Notes: generated by a model from the sequence alone, not told the origin. A DNA stretch of 64,000 bases from Candidatus Flexicrinis proximus (GCA_016712885.1 JADJQF010000015.1:124001-188000); one strand, 5' to 3'; shown: positions 15,126 through 24,267, counted from the stretch's first letter. Numbers and translations: made by a program.

Positions 15126-16625
15126 GTGACCAACAAGATCGTTCGCACCCGCTTCGCCCCCAGCCCGACCGGCTCGCTGCACATCGGCGGCCTGAGAACG
15201 GCGCTGTGGAGCTGGATGTTTGCACGCCACCATAAAGGACAGTTCATCCTGCGCGTGGAAGACACCGACCAGAAGCGCTTCGATCCGAACGCGCTCAAGA
15301 CGCTGATCGAAGCGCTGCACTGGGTCGGAATCGACTGGGACGAGGGGCCGGAAGTCGGCGGGCCGTATGGGCCGTATGTGCAAAGCGAACGGCTGGCGCT
15401 GTACCAGGAACAGGCGCAGTGGCTAATCGACCACGGACATGCCTACAAGTGCTACTGCTCTTCGGCGCGGCTGGAGCAGGTCAACAAGGACAAGCAGGCC
15501 GCGAAACTGCCGCCGGGCTATGACCGGCGCTGCCGATTTGCCTCACCGGAGGAACTGACACAGCTCGCGGCGGAGTGCGAGGCCGAGGGACGCAAGCCCG
15601 TGATCCGGCTGAAGATGCCGCGCGAAGGCCAGACCGTGCTCAACGACCTGGTGCGCGGCGAAGTCACATTCGACAACGACGAAACGCAGGATGCCGTGCT
15701 GCTCAAGGCTGACGGCTTCCCGACCTACCATCTGGCGGTGATCGTCGACGATCACTTCATGCAAATCTCACACGTCGTCCGCGCGGTCGAATGGCTGCCG
15801 TCGGCGCCGCTGCACGTACAGTTATGGAAGGCGTTCGGCTGGGAGATGCCGGAATTCGCGCATGTGCCGGTCATGCTCAATCCCAACGGCAAGGGCAAAA
15901 TGAGCAAGCGCAATCCGCCGCGTGACGCTAAAGGCAACATCATTCCGGTAATGGTACATGACTACATTGCCGGCGGCTACCTGCCGGAAGCGGTCGCGAA
16001 CTTTCTGGCCGGTATTAGCTGGACGTACGGCGAAGACCAGGAAATCTTCAGCATGGAAGACGCCATCGCGCGGTTTGAGGATTTCTCGCGCATCAGCCCG
16101 TCGAATGCGGCGCTGCCGGCCGAAAAGCTCGAATGGATCAACGGCGTGTACATCCGGGAGAAGCTGACGCCCGACCAACTGGCCGAACGCCTGCGCGCAC
16201 CGCTGGAGGCGGCCGGGCTGGTTGTGGACGAGGCGCTGCTGAAGAAGGTCGCCCCGCTGGTGCAGACGCGCATGAAGACGCTCAACGACGTAGTGGCGAT
16301 GGCGGGGTTCTTCTTCAGGCCGGAATTTGCGCCACCGACACCGGCGGATGTCATCCAGAAGAAGATGGATGCCGCATCGACCCGGCGCGCGCTGGAGGCT
16401 TCGGTGACGGTGGCACGCAGTGTCGAGCCGTTCACGGCGGCGCGCCTGCTGGAAGTCTTCACCGAGCTCGGCCAGGAACTTGGTATGAGCAATTCGCAGA
16501 TGTTCGGCGTGCTGCGGGTTGCGGTCAGCGGCCAGACTGTCTCGACGCCGACTTTCGAAACGATGGAGATTCTGGGGCGCGAGAACAGCATTTCGCGGAT
16601 CGAAACCGTGATCGCGTTGCTGTAG
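15126..16625 (+). CDS. gltX: Glutamate-tRNA ligase
   Basis: 499 aa class I aminoacyl-tRNA synthetase. I chose a GTG start at 15126, giving MTNKIVRTRFAPSPTGSLHI; an upstream ATG at 14970 would add 52 residues unlike the family. The HIGH motif is SLHIGGLRTAL near residue 19 and KMSKR is at about 258-262 (GKGKMSKRN). The C-terminal anticodon-binding helices are complete. It charges tRNA-Glu, possibly also tRNA-Gln, since gatB of the amidotransferase pathway is in the same window. The 328 bp upstream (14798-15125) hold no gene or clear T-box; a small GCTGGC/GCCAGC hairpin lies near 15079-15094. Confidence 0.95.
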   Translation: MTNKIVRTRFAPSPTGSLHIGGLRTALWSWMFARHHKGQFILRVEDTDQKRFDPNALKTLIEALHWVGIDWDEGPEVGGPYGPYVQSERLALYQEQAQWLIDHGHAYKCYCSSARLEQVNKDKQAAKLPPGYDRRCRFASPEELTQLAAECEAEGRKPVIRLKMPREGQTVLNDLVRGEVTFDNDETQDAVLLKADGFPTYHLAVIVDDHFMQISHVVRAVEWLPSAPLHVQLWKAFGWEMPEFAHVPVMLNPNGKGKMSKRNPPRDAKGNIIPVMVHDYIAGGYLPEAVANFLAGISWTYGEDQEIFSMEDAIARFEDFSRISPSNAALPAEKLEWINGVYIREKLTPDQLAERLRAPLEAAGLVVDEALLKKVAPLVQTRMKTLNDVVAMAGFFFRPEFAPPTPADVIQKKMDAASTRRALEASVTVARSVEPFTAARLLEVFTELGQELGMSNSQMFGVLRVAVSGQTVSTPTFETMEILGRENSISRIETVIALL

Positions 16626-16638
16626 TACCGGACGCGCG

Positions 16639-17340
16639 TCAGGGAGCGGTAAGGCGCTGGATCGCCCGGACGATATCCGGCGGCGTCTTGTGCCGCGCTA
16701 GTGGGTTCAACCAGACGTAATTTGTGCCGGGGTGAGGCAGGACGATGCCGCTCAACTGACGGTACTGCCTGAGGAAGTGGGCAGGGCTTTCGAAACCGCG
16801 CCGGGTGAAATACTCGGCGGTTTTGCTCTCCGCGAGATGGCGGAGAATCGCCATCGCCCGGTTCAGGTCGGCGTCGGGAAGCTCCGCGCCAGCCGAAAGC
16901 CAGAGCAGATTGACGATGCCGGGCGGCATCTGCCCCACCTTGTCGCTCAGCACGGACATGACTTTGGCAATACGCGCATCGGCGTCCGCCGCGGCCAATT
17001 CGAGGCTGCGGATGCGGCGAACTTCGATGTTGAACGGCGTGTGTGTGCGGAAAGTGACGGTGAAATCCGGGCCGCGCTGCTTCGAAGCGGCGTAGCTCTC
17101 GTATTCGAGCGTAAACTGGTCGTCACGCAGGAGTACGGCCGCCGTGTGCAGCTCCGTCCGCAGGTCGATCCGGCCGCCCTCGTCGCGCACGTTCCTGAGC
17201 TTGGTGCGGATCTTGTCACGGTAATGGGCGGCGAACAGCGCAAACCGGCGCGATGCACGAAGCCACGCCGCGAACTCGTCATACAAGTCGGGATGGCTGC
17301 CGTCGAAAATGTGGCTGAGCAGATCGTCGAGGGCGGACAT
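16639..17340 (-). CDS. Hypothetical protein with PD-(D/E)XK nuclease-like motifs
   Basis: 233 aa, function unknown. The central part has a pattern compatible with a PD-(D/E)XK nuclease core: an E in FTLEYESYAASKQRGPDF (about 77-94), PDF followed by a strand, then FNIEVRRI near residue 104. The canonical K is replaced by R in EVR. The C-terminal half is helical. It is convergent with gltX, 13 bp apart, and downstream of another hypothetical on the same strand. The nuclease assignment is an inference from motif spacing only. Confidence 0.65.
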   Translation of the reverse strand: MSALDDLLSHIFDGSHPDLYDEFAAWLRASRRFALFAAHYRDKIRTKLRNVRDEGGRIDLRTELHTAAVLLRDDQFTLEYESYAASKQRGPDFTVTFRTHTPFNIEVRRIRSLELAAADADARIAKVMSVLSDKVGQMPPGIVNLLWLSAGAELPDADLNRAMAILRHLAESKTAEYFTRRGFESPAHFLRQYRQLSGIVLPHPGTNYVWLNPLARHKTPPDIVRAIQRLTAP

Positions 17341-17372
17341 CGCGGCGCCAGAGCAGTCTGCGCGACTGCGGG

Positions 17373-18083
17373 TTACCTAAAGACGAGCGTGAGCGAAGCA
17401 TCGTCGGCATAAGCGCCGGTGAGGGTCAGAAGCCGGGTTCCATCCGCTGCCGTGACGGCGCGCAACGCTTCTTCGGCGCGGCGCTGAATGTCCAGAACAG
17501 AGGAGCCGAGGCCGCTGTCCGGCAGCGAGTAGAGTGTGCCGTTCAGGTCAACACCGGAAATCGTCACGCTCGTGCCGCTGAAGCGGACGGCCAGCCCGGC
17601 CTGCTGGTAAATACCGAGCGGGGCGACGTAGACCATGCCGCGGATCAGCGCGCCACCCGGCCGCAGGTCGATACTGGCGTCATACAGGGGCGGCGCCGGG
17701 CTGGCGGCACACAGCGCCGTCCGCGCGCGGCACAAGACGTTGAGCTGAGTCTCGGTCAAGCGCACGACTGTGGCCGGGCGACCGTCGACCGTCGCGGATT
17801 GCGCGTTCTCAAGCGGGATAATTCCCAGTGTGCCGGCATTGACGCTGAGCGTGCCGGACACCGCACCAAGCTGAATCTGAGGCGGGACGACAGGCTGCAG
17901 GAAGACCTGCGCAGTCTGGCCGACCGGCCGGAATCCGAGGACGCCCATGACCAGACCTGGCAACGATGGGAACAGCACGACGAGTCCGACGATCGCCACC
18001 AGAACGACCAGCATGACGGCCACGATACAGCCGCCGCTGCTGCGCGGCTGATTAGGGATTCGTTGGATGTACTGTCGGGACAT
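17373..18083 (-). CDS. Membrane-anchored hypothetical protein
   Basis: 236 aa. A short basic cytoplasmic N-terminus is followed by a strong transmembrane segment (about 20-42, GGCIVAVMLVVLVAIVGLVVL) and an extracellular region rich in beta strands. No known domain is recognised. FLQPVVPPQIQLGAVSGTLSV and the C-terminal LLTLTGAYADDASLTLVF look like strands of a beta sandwich. The gene lies 32 bp upstream of the PD-(D/E)XK-like hypothetical on the same strand. It is divergent from the M1 peptidase; 18084-18256 has no gene. Confidence 0.65.
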   Translation of the reverse strand: MSRQYIQRIPNQPRSSGGCIVAVMLVVLVAIVGLVVLFPSLPGLVMGVLGFRPVGQTAQVFLQPVVPPQIQLGAVSGTLSVNAGTLGIIPLENAQSATVDGRPATVVRLTETQLNVLCRARTALCAASPAPPLYDASIDLRPGGALIRGMVYVAPLGIYQQAGLAVRFSGTSVTISGVDLNGTLYSLPDSGLGSSVLDIQRRAEEALRAVTAADGTRLLTLTGAYADDASLTLVFR

Positions 18084-18256
18084 GGATTTGATCGCTATAG
18101 TGTTTAGTGGTCAGTTACCAGTTTTGTCAGCTTTCAGTCCTGGGCACGCGGGCAGTCCAACCCGCGCAGACTCTCTCGACAATACAGGCAATCCGCATGC
18201 AAGACAAGGGATTGGCAACCGCAAGGCCGAAGACTGTTTACCAGAAGGCACTCACG

Positions 18257-19738
18257 ATGCGTAAGGCGATTGTTTACCTGTTGGTTCTGCTCGTTTTCAA
18301 CGGCGCACTGGCGCAGACGGCAGGAACGCCCGGGATCGGCGATGATTTTTATCCTGAGCTGGGCAACGGCGGCTACGATGTCCAGCTTTACCGGATTCAG
18401 CTCGATGTGAGCGACGACCTGAGCAGCATCGTCGGCGCGACGACGCTGGAGATCGTGGCGACGCAGGACCTGAGCGCGTTCAACCTCGATTTCCTGGGCA
18501 TGACGATCGACAGTATCGAGATCGACGAGCAGAGCGCCCAATACCGCCGTGAAGGACGTGAGCTGACCGTGACACCGGCAGCCGCGCTGACCACCGGCAG
18601 CGTGTATTCCGTGCGCGTGGCATACCACGGCACGCCCGGTACGGATGAGGACGGCGACAGCCTGCAGTTCAATAACGGCTGGTTCAAATATGATACCGGC
18701 GTGCTGGTCGCCAGCGAGCCAGACGGCTCGGCGGTGTGGTTCCCGGCGAACGATCACCCGCTGGACAAGGCCAAATTCCAGTTCGTCATCTCGGTGCCGG
18801 CGCCGTTCGTGGTGGCGGCCAACGGCACGCTGTCCGGCACGACGCTGGTAGGCGACCGCACGACCTACACGTGGGAGATGAATTACCCGATGGCGACCTA
18901 TCTGGCGACGGTCAACATCCAGACGTTCGAAGAACGCACCGACATGACTGCCTCAGGCGTCAAGATCCGTAATTACTTCCCGGCAGCGATTGCCGATGAA
19001 GGCGAGGCGACCTTTGCCCGACAGGCGGATATGATCGACTATTTCGAGACCGTATTCGGGCCATACCCGTTTGATGTTTACGGCGTGGTCGTGGCCGATA
19101 TCGGGCTGGGATTCGCGCTGGAGACGCAGACGCTCTCGCTCTTCGGCAAGAACATCGTAGTAAACGGGACATCGGCATCGGGAATCCCGGCGGAGAGCAT
19201 CATCGCACACGAGCTGGCGCATCAATGGTTCGGTAACAGCCTGACGCCGGCCACCTGGCGCGATCTGTGGCTGAACGAGGGGTTTGCCAGCTACGCGCAG
19301 GTGCTGTGGGTTGAACACGAGGAGGGCGCGGCGCGGGCAAACGAACTGCTGGTGAGCTTTTACGCGCAAATCCGCAATCCGCTGCTGATCGCGCAGGGGG
19401 TGTCGGCACCCGGCACCCCCCCGCCGGAACGGCTGTTCAACACGTCAGTGTATCTGCGCGGCGCATGGGTGCTGCACGCCCTGCGCCTGCAGATCGGAGA
19501 TGCGGCGTTCTTCAAACTGCTGCGCACCTACGCCGACACGTTCCAGTACGGCAACGTGAAGACGCTGGATTTCATCGGTATGGCGGTCGCGATCAGCGGC
19601 GATCCCACGGCTACGAGCCTGCTCAACGCCTGGATCTATGAAGCAGGTGTGCCGGACGTGCCGCAGATGAACCTATTCGGCACAAACCAAATCGTAACTT
19701 GCGGCCTCCATACAACATCCTTACACTCTAGACTATAA
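18257..19738 (+). CDS. Secreted M1-family metallopeptidase
   Basis: 493 aa. The start at 18257 gives a good signal peptide, MRKAIVYLLVLLVFNGALAQ; an upstream in-frame ATG at 18107 lacks one. The zinc site is HELAHQWFG at about residue 317 with the downstream glutamate in LNEGFASY, the gluzincin HExxH-18-E pattern. The aminopeptidase exopeptidase motif GxMEN is represented by GFALETQ, so the substrate N-terminus contact is altered. The protein ends after the catalytic domain and lacks the large helical C-domain of aminopeptidase N. It probably trims peptides outside the cell. Confidence 0.88.
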   Translation: MRKAIVYLLVLLVFNGALAQTAGTPGIGDDFYPELGNGGYDVQLYRIQLDVSDDLSSIVGATTLEIVATQDLSAFNLDFLGMTIDSIEIDEQSAQYRREGRELTVTPAAALTTGSVYSVRVAYHGTPGTDEDGDSLQFNNGWFKYDTGVLVASEPDGSAVWFPANDHPLDKAKFQFVISVPAPFVVAANGTLSGTTLVGDRTTYTWEMNYPMATYLATVNIQTFEERTDMTASGVKIRNYFPAAIADEGEATFARQADMIDYFETVFGPYPFDVYGVVVADIGLGFALETQTLSLFGKNIVVNGTSASGIPAESIIAHELAHQWFGNSLTPATWRDLWLNEGFASYAQVLWVEHEEGAARANELLVSFYAQIRNPLLIAQGVSAPGTPPPERLFNTSVYLRGAWVLHALRLQIGDAAFFKLLRTYADTFQYGNVKTLDFIGMAVAISGDPTATSLLNAWIYEAGVPDVPQMNLFGTNQIVTCGLHTTSLHSRL

Positions 19739-19739
19739 T
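19734..19739 (+). promoter_or_regulatory. -10 hexamer TATAAT upstream of the next hypothetical
   Basis: Consensus TATAAT overlapping the stop of the M1 peptidase gene, 48 bp before the ATG at 19787. The -35 (TACAAC at 19711) is weak, with 17 bp spacing. Confidence 0.45.
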
Positions 19740-19786
19740 CAACGCAGATATTTCATCTGGGTCACAAATTATCCTCTGGAGGCGGC

Positions 19787-20797
19787 ATGAGCGAAACTCG
19801 CGTCCTTGCCGATGTAAAAGTCCGAATCGATGACCGTGTGCGCCTGATCGGCGCGCTGCTGGCGATGACGTCGTACCCGAACGACATCCAGCGGATCCGT
19901 CCCCATGGTACGCATATCCACGCGCGGAATACGCGCCGCACGCTTGGCGACCTGAGCGCCGACCCGGCAGTGATGCAGGCACAGGCGATGCTTGACGCCA
20001 AGACCCCGCTCGAGACTTTTTTCACGCTGGCGATGCACCTGCACCCGGAAACTCTGGAAGTCGTGCGTCCCCTGCCCGGCTGGGTGCCGGCGGACTGGGC
20101 GACCAACCTGAAGGGCTTCTCCAAGCGGACACACCTCAGTCTGTGGTTCGATAAGGAACGCCTGATCTGGGAGAAAGCGCAGCACGAGGCCGAGCGCGCG
20201 TTCTCGAAAGTCGCGTTCAAGCCAATCCTGGGCGAGTTCTTCGACTCGATTCCAACCAGCTTCGTGTTTATCCCGCATCTGCTCTACCCGACCGAGCGCG
20301 AGGTCACGATCCTGTTCGACAACGAGCTGATCTGCATCGCGCCGCCGCCGCTGGCCTGGGGCGATAACCCGCCCTGGCCGTACGATGATCCATCGATGCT
20401 GTACTACACGCTGCGCAATGCGCTGGGCGGTTTCGGGAAGCTGCTGCTGGACCGCGCCATCGACGACAATCCCAGCGCCATCGAGGAGGCGGCCGCACAG
20501 GCACTGCCGGTCAACGAACAGTTCCGTATCGCCTTCCCCGCGTGGCGCGACCAGTTCCGCGAATTGTTCGCAAACGCCCTGACCGCACTGTACCTCGAAG
20601 ACTACGTCAACGAGCGCGAATACCGCGCGTTCGTGCTGATCGAACAGCGGATGCGCGGGATGAACATCCTGCCGGGAACGGTCAGCGTGATGCGCCGGTT
20701 TATGCAGGAACGCGGCAGCAAGTTCCAGTCGATCAACGACTGGGTGCGCGTCTTCCCTAAACAGCTGCGGGTCGCCAAACGACTGGTCAGCCTGTGA
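19787..20797 (+). CDS. Conserved hypothetical protein (336 aa)
   Basis: Soluble protein with no signal peptide or membrane helix; GGAGG lies 9 nt before the ATG. It opens VKVRIDDRVRLIGALLAMTSYPND and contains LEVVRPLPGWVPADWATNLKG as successive segments, with many aromatic and His residues such as ARNTRRTLGD. The N-terminal part resembles uncharacterised proteins that open with a strand and an HxxH-like stretch (THIHARN), but I see no confirmed catalytic motif. It stands between the M1 peptidase gene and a decayed copy of the hairpin repeat. Confidence 0.7.
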   Translation: MSETRVLADVKVRIDDRVRLIGALLAMTSYPNDIQRIRPHGTHIHARNTRRTLGDLSADPAVMQAQAMLDAKTPLETFFTLAMHLHPETLEVVRPLPGWVPADWATNLKGFSKRTHLSLWFDKERLIWEKAQHEAERAFSKVAFKPILGEFFDSIPTSFVFIPHLLYPTEREVTILFDNELICIAPPPLAWGDNPPWPYDDPSMLYYTLRNALGGFGKLLLDRAIDDNPSAIEEAAAQALPVNEQFRIAFPAWRDQFRELFANALTALYLEDYVNEREYRAFVLIEQRMRGMNILPGTVSVMRRFMQERGSKFQSINDWVRVFPKQLRVAKRLVSL

Positions 20798-20804
20798 TTT
20801 GACG

Positions 20805-20984
20805 TATGTAATGGATACGGCGCGCAGAGGCTTTGCCTCCGCACCTCCACCAAAGGGCTTGCGCCCTCTGGACTTCCTCATCGCCTTCAGCTTCGCCCGC
20901 GAAGCCAAAGGCAAGAGAAGCGTGCAGGGATGCACATCACTTTTGGGGTCTGCGGTGTAACTCCAAGTTATCCGTAACTTCCGT
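20805..20984 (-). repeat. Dispersed hairpin element, copy G (diverged, reverse)
   Basis: Same layout as the other copies but strongly diverged. Read on the minus strand it has a GGAGT/ACCCC first arm with one mismatch, a decayed second arm, the third arm GCCTTTGGCTTCGC/GCGAAGCTGAAGGC (20883-20912), the fourth arm CCAGAGGGC/GCCCTTTGG with a GCAA loop, and GAGGC/GCCTC. Its ends GTAATGGATA and GTTACGGATA are imperfect inverted repeats, as in copy A. Confidence 0.65.
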
Positions 20985-21022
20985 TTATTTACGGGCAGGG
21001 TAAACGCGCAAGACTGGAATCG

Positions 21023-21049
21023 AAAGACCGCCTTAGCCGGCGGTCTTTT
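21023..21049. terminator. Bidirectional rho-independent terminator
   Basis: AAAGACCGCC pairs with GGCGGTCTTT around a 6-nt loop. It follows the 19787-20797 gene and copy G on the plus strand and pth on the minus strand, so it can serve both. Confidence 0.75.
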
Positions 21050-21080
21050 CATGTGGGGCGACCGAGTTCCCGCCGCAGGT

Positions 21081-21653
21081 TCACGCGACGGTGCCGTTGT
21101 GGCGGGTCATGGCGAGTTCGAGGCCGTCGGTCAGCCAGGATTCGATGGCGCTGGCAGCACGTTCGACCAGCAGCTGGGCGGTGATGATGTCTTCGCCGAG
21201 GAATGGGCGCAGCACATAGGCGGCGGGGTCCATCCGGCCGGGCGGACGGCCGATTCCGCACCTGGCGCGCGCAAAGCCCTGCGTGCCGAGATGCTGGATG
21301 ATGCTGCGGACACCGCGCTGGCCGCCGTCGCTGCCGCCTAGTCTCATCCGGAATTTGCCGAAGTCGAGGTCCAGGTCGTCGGCGGCGACGATGAGCTGTG
21401 CGAGTTCGATCTTGTAGAAGTCGATCAGGCCGCGCACAGACGCGCCACTCTCGTTCATATAGGTCTGGGGTTTAACCAGGAGGACACGCTTGCCGGCGAC
21501 CATGCCATCGGCAGCCAGCGCGCGCTTCTCTGACCGGGCGAACTGCAGCGCATGGCGGCGGGCGAGTTCGTCGACCACCATGAAGCCGATGTTATGACGG
21601 GTTTTGGCGTAGTCCGGCCCCGGATTACCGAGGCCCGCGATTAGGTAGCGCAT
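21081..21653 (-). CDS. pth: Peptidyl-tRNA hydrolase
   Basis: 190 aa. It starts MRYLIAGLGNPGPDYAKTRH, with the catalytic His in TRHNIGF near residue 20; the other conserved residues are in KPQTYMNESG (about 63-72) and DDLDLDFGKFRMRLGGSDGGQRG in parts (about 91-113). The enzyme releases peptides from prematurely dropped peptidyl-tRNA and is essential in most bacteria. An in-frame ATG at 21728 would prepend 25 residues unlike the family. It is convergent with the 19787 gene through the terminator. The 282 bp to ilvE (21654-21935) hold no gene. Confidence 0.95.
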   Translation of the reverse strand: MRYLIAGLGNPGPDYAKTRHNIGFMVVDELARRHALQFARSEKRALAADGMVAGKRVLLVKPQTYMNESGASVRGLIDFYKIELAQLIVAADDLDLDFGKFRMRLGGSDGGQRGVRSIIQHLGTQGFARARCGIGRPPGRMDPAAYVLRPFLGEDIITAQLLVERAASAIESWLTDGLELAMTRHNGTVA

Positions 21654-21935
21654 GAGAACAATCAGCTTCCAGTATCCGGTTTCCAGCAAAAGGAGAAACC
21701 CACGAAACAAGAACCAAGAGGGGTACATGTTCGGAGTGATTGCTGGCGGCCGATCAAGAATAGCCAGTATAGGTTAGCATCGAAAAGGCGAAACGACAGG
21801 CCAAATAAGTGATGCAAATCGCTGATGACACCGCAAATTGGTCTGCCACGCAGGCTAAATCTGGACGTTGACCGTGTATAACCGTGCATCCTACAATCAG
21901 ACGAACGAGCAGCAGTGGGATCGAGGGAGTTTATC

Positions 21936-22868
21936 ATGAGCGGTTTTGCTTATTTCAAAGGTCATATTGTCCCCTCAGAGCAAGCAACCATCAGCGTGAA
22001 GAACCACGCATTCAATTATGGTACGGCGGTCTTTGGCGGCATCCGCGCCTACTGGAGCGCCGAAGATGAGCAGCTCAACATATTTCGCCCACTCGACCAC
22101 TTCACGCGGCTGATTCAGTCGGCGTCGCTGCTGCGCATGAAGGTTCACCAGACGCCGGAAGACCTGACCAACATCCTGATCGAACTGCTGCGGCTCGAAG
22201 GCTACCGCGAGAACGTGTATGCCCGTCCGCTGGTCTACAAAGACATGGAAGGCATCGGCGTGCGCCTGCATGACGTCCCCGACGCGCTGACGATGTGGAC
22301 CACACCGATGGGGCGCTATATCGAGAAGGAAGAAGGCGCGCACGTGCATTTTTCGGCGTGGCGGCGCGTCGATGACAACGCCATTCCGGCCCGCGGCAAG
22401 GTCAGCGGCAGCTACGCCAATTCTGCGCTGATCAAGTCGGATGCCGTGCTGTCGGGGTATGACGAGGCACTGGTACTGAATCAGGACGGCCATGTCAGCG
22501 AAGCCAGCGCTGCAAACATCTTCATCGTGCGCGGGGGCGTGGCGATCACGCCGCCGGTCAATGCCAACGTACTGGAAGGCATTACACGCCGGACGCTGAT
22601 CACGCTGCTGCGCGACGAAATGGGCGTTGAAGTGCAGGAACGCGACATCGACCGCACCGAAGTGTATCTGGCCGATGAGGTCTTCCTGTGCGGCACCGGC
22701 GTACAGATCGCCGCGGTGACACGCATCGAGCACCGCCAGATCGGCACGGGCAAAATGGGCGAGATCACGCATACCGTGCGCGACTTGCAGCAGGACGTGT
22801 TCATGGGCCGCGCAGAAAAGTACCGCGGCTGGCTGACGCCTGTCTATACGACCGAGGCTGTCCTCTAG
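21936..22868 (+). CDS. ilvE: Branched-chain amino acid aminotransferase
   Basis: 310 aa fold-type IV PLP enzyme. GAGGGA lies upstream of the ATG at 21936. The PLP lysine is in RGKVSGSYANS near residue 150, and the phosphate-binding HVSEASAANIF follows at about 186-196; the N-terminal HAFNYGTAVFGGIRAY is the typical substrate-side stretch. It transaminates valine, leucine and isoleucine with 2-oxoglutarate. The stop codon TAG (22866-22868) is part of the CTAG end of repeat copy B, so the element may have set the present C-terminus. Confidence 0.93.
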   Translation: MSGFAYFKGHIVPSEQATISVKNHAFNYGTAVFGGIRAYWSAEDEQLNIFRPLDHFTRLIQSASLLRMKVHQTPEDLTNILIELLRLEGYRENVYARPLVYKDMEGIGVRLHDVPDALTMWTTPMGRYIEKEEGAHVHFSAWRRVDDNAIPARGKVSGSYANSALIKSDAVLSGYDEALVLNQDGHVSEASAANIFIVRGGVAITPPVNANVLEGITRRTLITLLRDEMGVEVQERDIDRTEVYLADEVFLCGTGVQIAAVTRIEHRQIGTGKMGEITHTVRDLQQDVFMGRAEKYRGWLTPVYTTEAVL

Positions 22869-23051
22869 GGCGTGTGATACAAAATCGTAGGGGTTCCACC
22901 CCAAACCCCGGCAGGAGTTTGCACTCCTGCACCTCGCGCAGCGATTTTGTGGCGCAAGCACCACAAAGTCGCACATGAGGTTCGGTGGGGCGCAAGTCCC
23001 ACGCGGGGTGTGGAGGCAGCGCCTCACCACAATAGTGCATAACACGGCCAG
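22865..23051 (+). repeat. Dispersed hairpin element, copy B (forward)
   Basis: Starts at CTAG containing the ilvE stop. Arms: GGGGTT/AACCCC, GCAGGAGT/ACTCCTGC with loop TTGC (22911-22930), GCGATTTTGTGG/CCACAAAGTCGC (22941-22972), GTGGGGC/GTCCCAC with a GCAA tetraloop (22985-23002) and GAGGC/GCCTC. The right end GTGCATAACACGGCCAG mirrors the left end CTAGGGCGTGTGATAC. The rest up to 23154 holds no gene. Confidence 0.85.
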
Positions 23052-23154
23052 GGGCGTCAATGCTGCCCGTACGGTTGTCCTGTGGGTCTGTGAACCGCCT
23101 GCCGCAGGGTGTATCCTTAGCGGGTTGTGCAAGTCTCGCACCTTCAGGACAACC

Positions 23155-23829
23155 ATGGCCGAAGCTGTCATCCGAGTCGAAAACGTCACCAAAGAATTAT
23201 CGCTGGGGAAAGTCGTCATCCACGCCCTGCGCGGCGTCAATATGGTCGTCAACCAAGGCGAAATGGTCGGGCTGGTCGGGCCGAGCGGCAGCGGGAAGTC
23301 GACGCTGCTGGGTATCCTCGGCGGGCTGGATGCACCGACCTCCGGGCTGGTCGAGATCGCCGGAGTCGATACCTCGCGCCTCGGTGAAGGCCGGATGACG
23401 GAAGTCCGCAACGAGAATATCGGTTTCATTTTCCAGTTCTTCAACCTGATCCCGACCCTGACCGCGCAGGAAAACGTGATGCTGCCGATCCAGTTTGCCC
23501 GCAAACGGCAGTTTCAGCCGGCACGGCGGGCGCGGGAACTGCTGCAAATGCTGGGCCTGGGCGACCGGATGCATCACCGCCCCTCGGAGCTATCGGGCGG
23601 ACAGCAGCAGCGGGTGGCGATCGCGCGGGCACTGGCGAACAACCCACCGCTGATCCTGGCCGACGAGCCGACGGGCAACCTCGACAGCGAGTCGGGCAAA
23701 CTGGTTCTGGAAACGCTCAGGCAAATCCGCGACGAGTCTGGTACAACGGTGCTGCTGGTCACGCATGACGAGCATCTGGCACAGAGGATGGACCGCGTCC
23801 TGACGCTTGTGGACGGCAAAATCGTGTAG
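23155..23829 (+). CDS. ABC transporter ATPase, LolD/FtsE/MacB type
   Basis: 224 aa single-domain ATPase. Walker A is GPSGSGKST at residues 42-50, the Q-loop is in FIFQFFNLIPTLTAQENV, the signature LSGGQQQR is near 143-150, Walker B is ILADEPTGNLD, and the switch His is in LLVTHDEH. The motifs place it with LolD, FtsE and MacB, which power extrusion or mechanotransmission rather than import. No permease is adjacent, so its partner must be elsewhere. It is followed 45 bp later by a roadblock-like gene. Confidence 0.92.
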   Translation: MAEAVIRVENVTKELSLGKVVIHALRGVNMVVNQGEMVGLVGPSGSGKSTLLGILGGLDAPTSGLVEIAGVDTSRLGEGRMTEVRNENIGFIFQFFNLIPTLTAQENVMLPIQFARKRQFQPARRARELLQMLGLGDRMHHRPSELSGGQQQRVAIARALANNPPLILADEPTGNLDSESGKLVLETLRQIRDESGTTVLLVTHDEHLAQRMDRVLTLVDGKIV

Positions 23830-23874
23830 AATACCCCGTCAGGGCGAACTGACTGCCGGCATGGGGGCGACACG

Positions 23875-24267
23875 ATGGGGAATCAGAGCGGTCTGGAGCG
23901 AGTGTTGCAGCGAAGCTTCGATTCGTTTCTGCATACGCCGCTCTGGCTGGTACTGTCGACCGTCCATGGCGAGTATCTCGGGCACTGGATGCAGGACGGC
24001 GTGTATTTCGAGATCGACCCCGTCACAGCACTGTCCAACGCAGCCCTCGCCCACCATCACCGCCACGCCTACGAACACGGACTTGGCGCCCTTCAATATG
24101 GATTGACCTACGGGGCGAGCGGGTTCGTGATCGACGCCTTTGTGGCAAATGTGTGGGTCGTCAGTATCCGATTCGCCGACTCCAGCCTGACCGTCCTCGC
24201 CAACACCCTGCAAGTGCTGCCTGAAGTGGTCGAAATGCTGGAACGCCTGGCACCTCGCACCGAGTAA
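23875..24267 (+). CDS. Roadblock/LC7-like small protein
   Basis: 130 aa without signal or membrane segment. The pattern of LVLSTVHGEYLGHWMQDG, ALSNAALAHHHRH, GFVIDAFVANVWVVSIRF and a C-terminal helix LANTLQVLPEVVEMLERL fits a profilin-like roadblock/LC7 fold, whose bacterial members bind small Ras-like GTPases. No such GTPase is adjacent. Recognition is from secondary-structure pattern rather than a strict motif, so it stays tentative. It may be cotranscribed with the ABC ATPase upstream. Confidence 0.6.
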   Translation: MGNQSGLERVLQRSFDSFLHTPLWLVLSTVHGEYLGHWMQDGVYFEIDPVTALSNAALAHHHRHAYEHGLGALQYGLTYGASGFVIDAFVANVWVVSIRFADSSLTVLANTLQVLPEVVEMLERLAPRTE

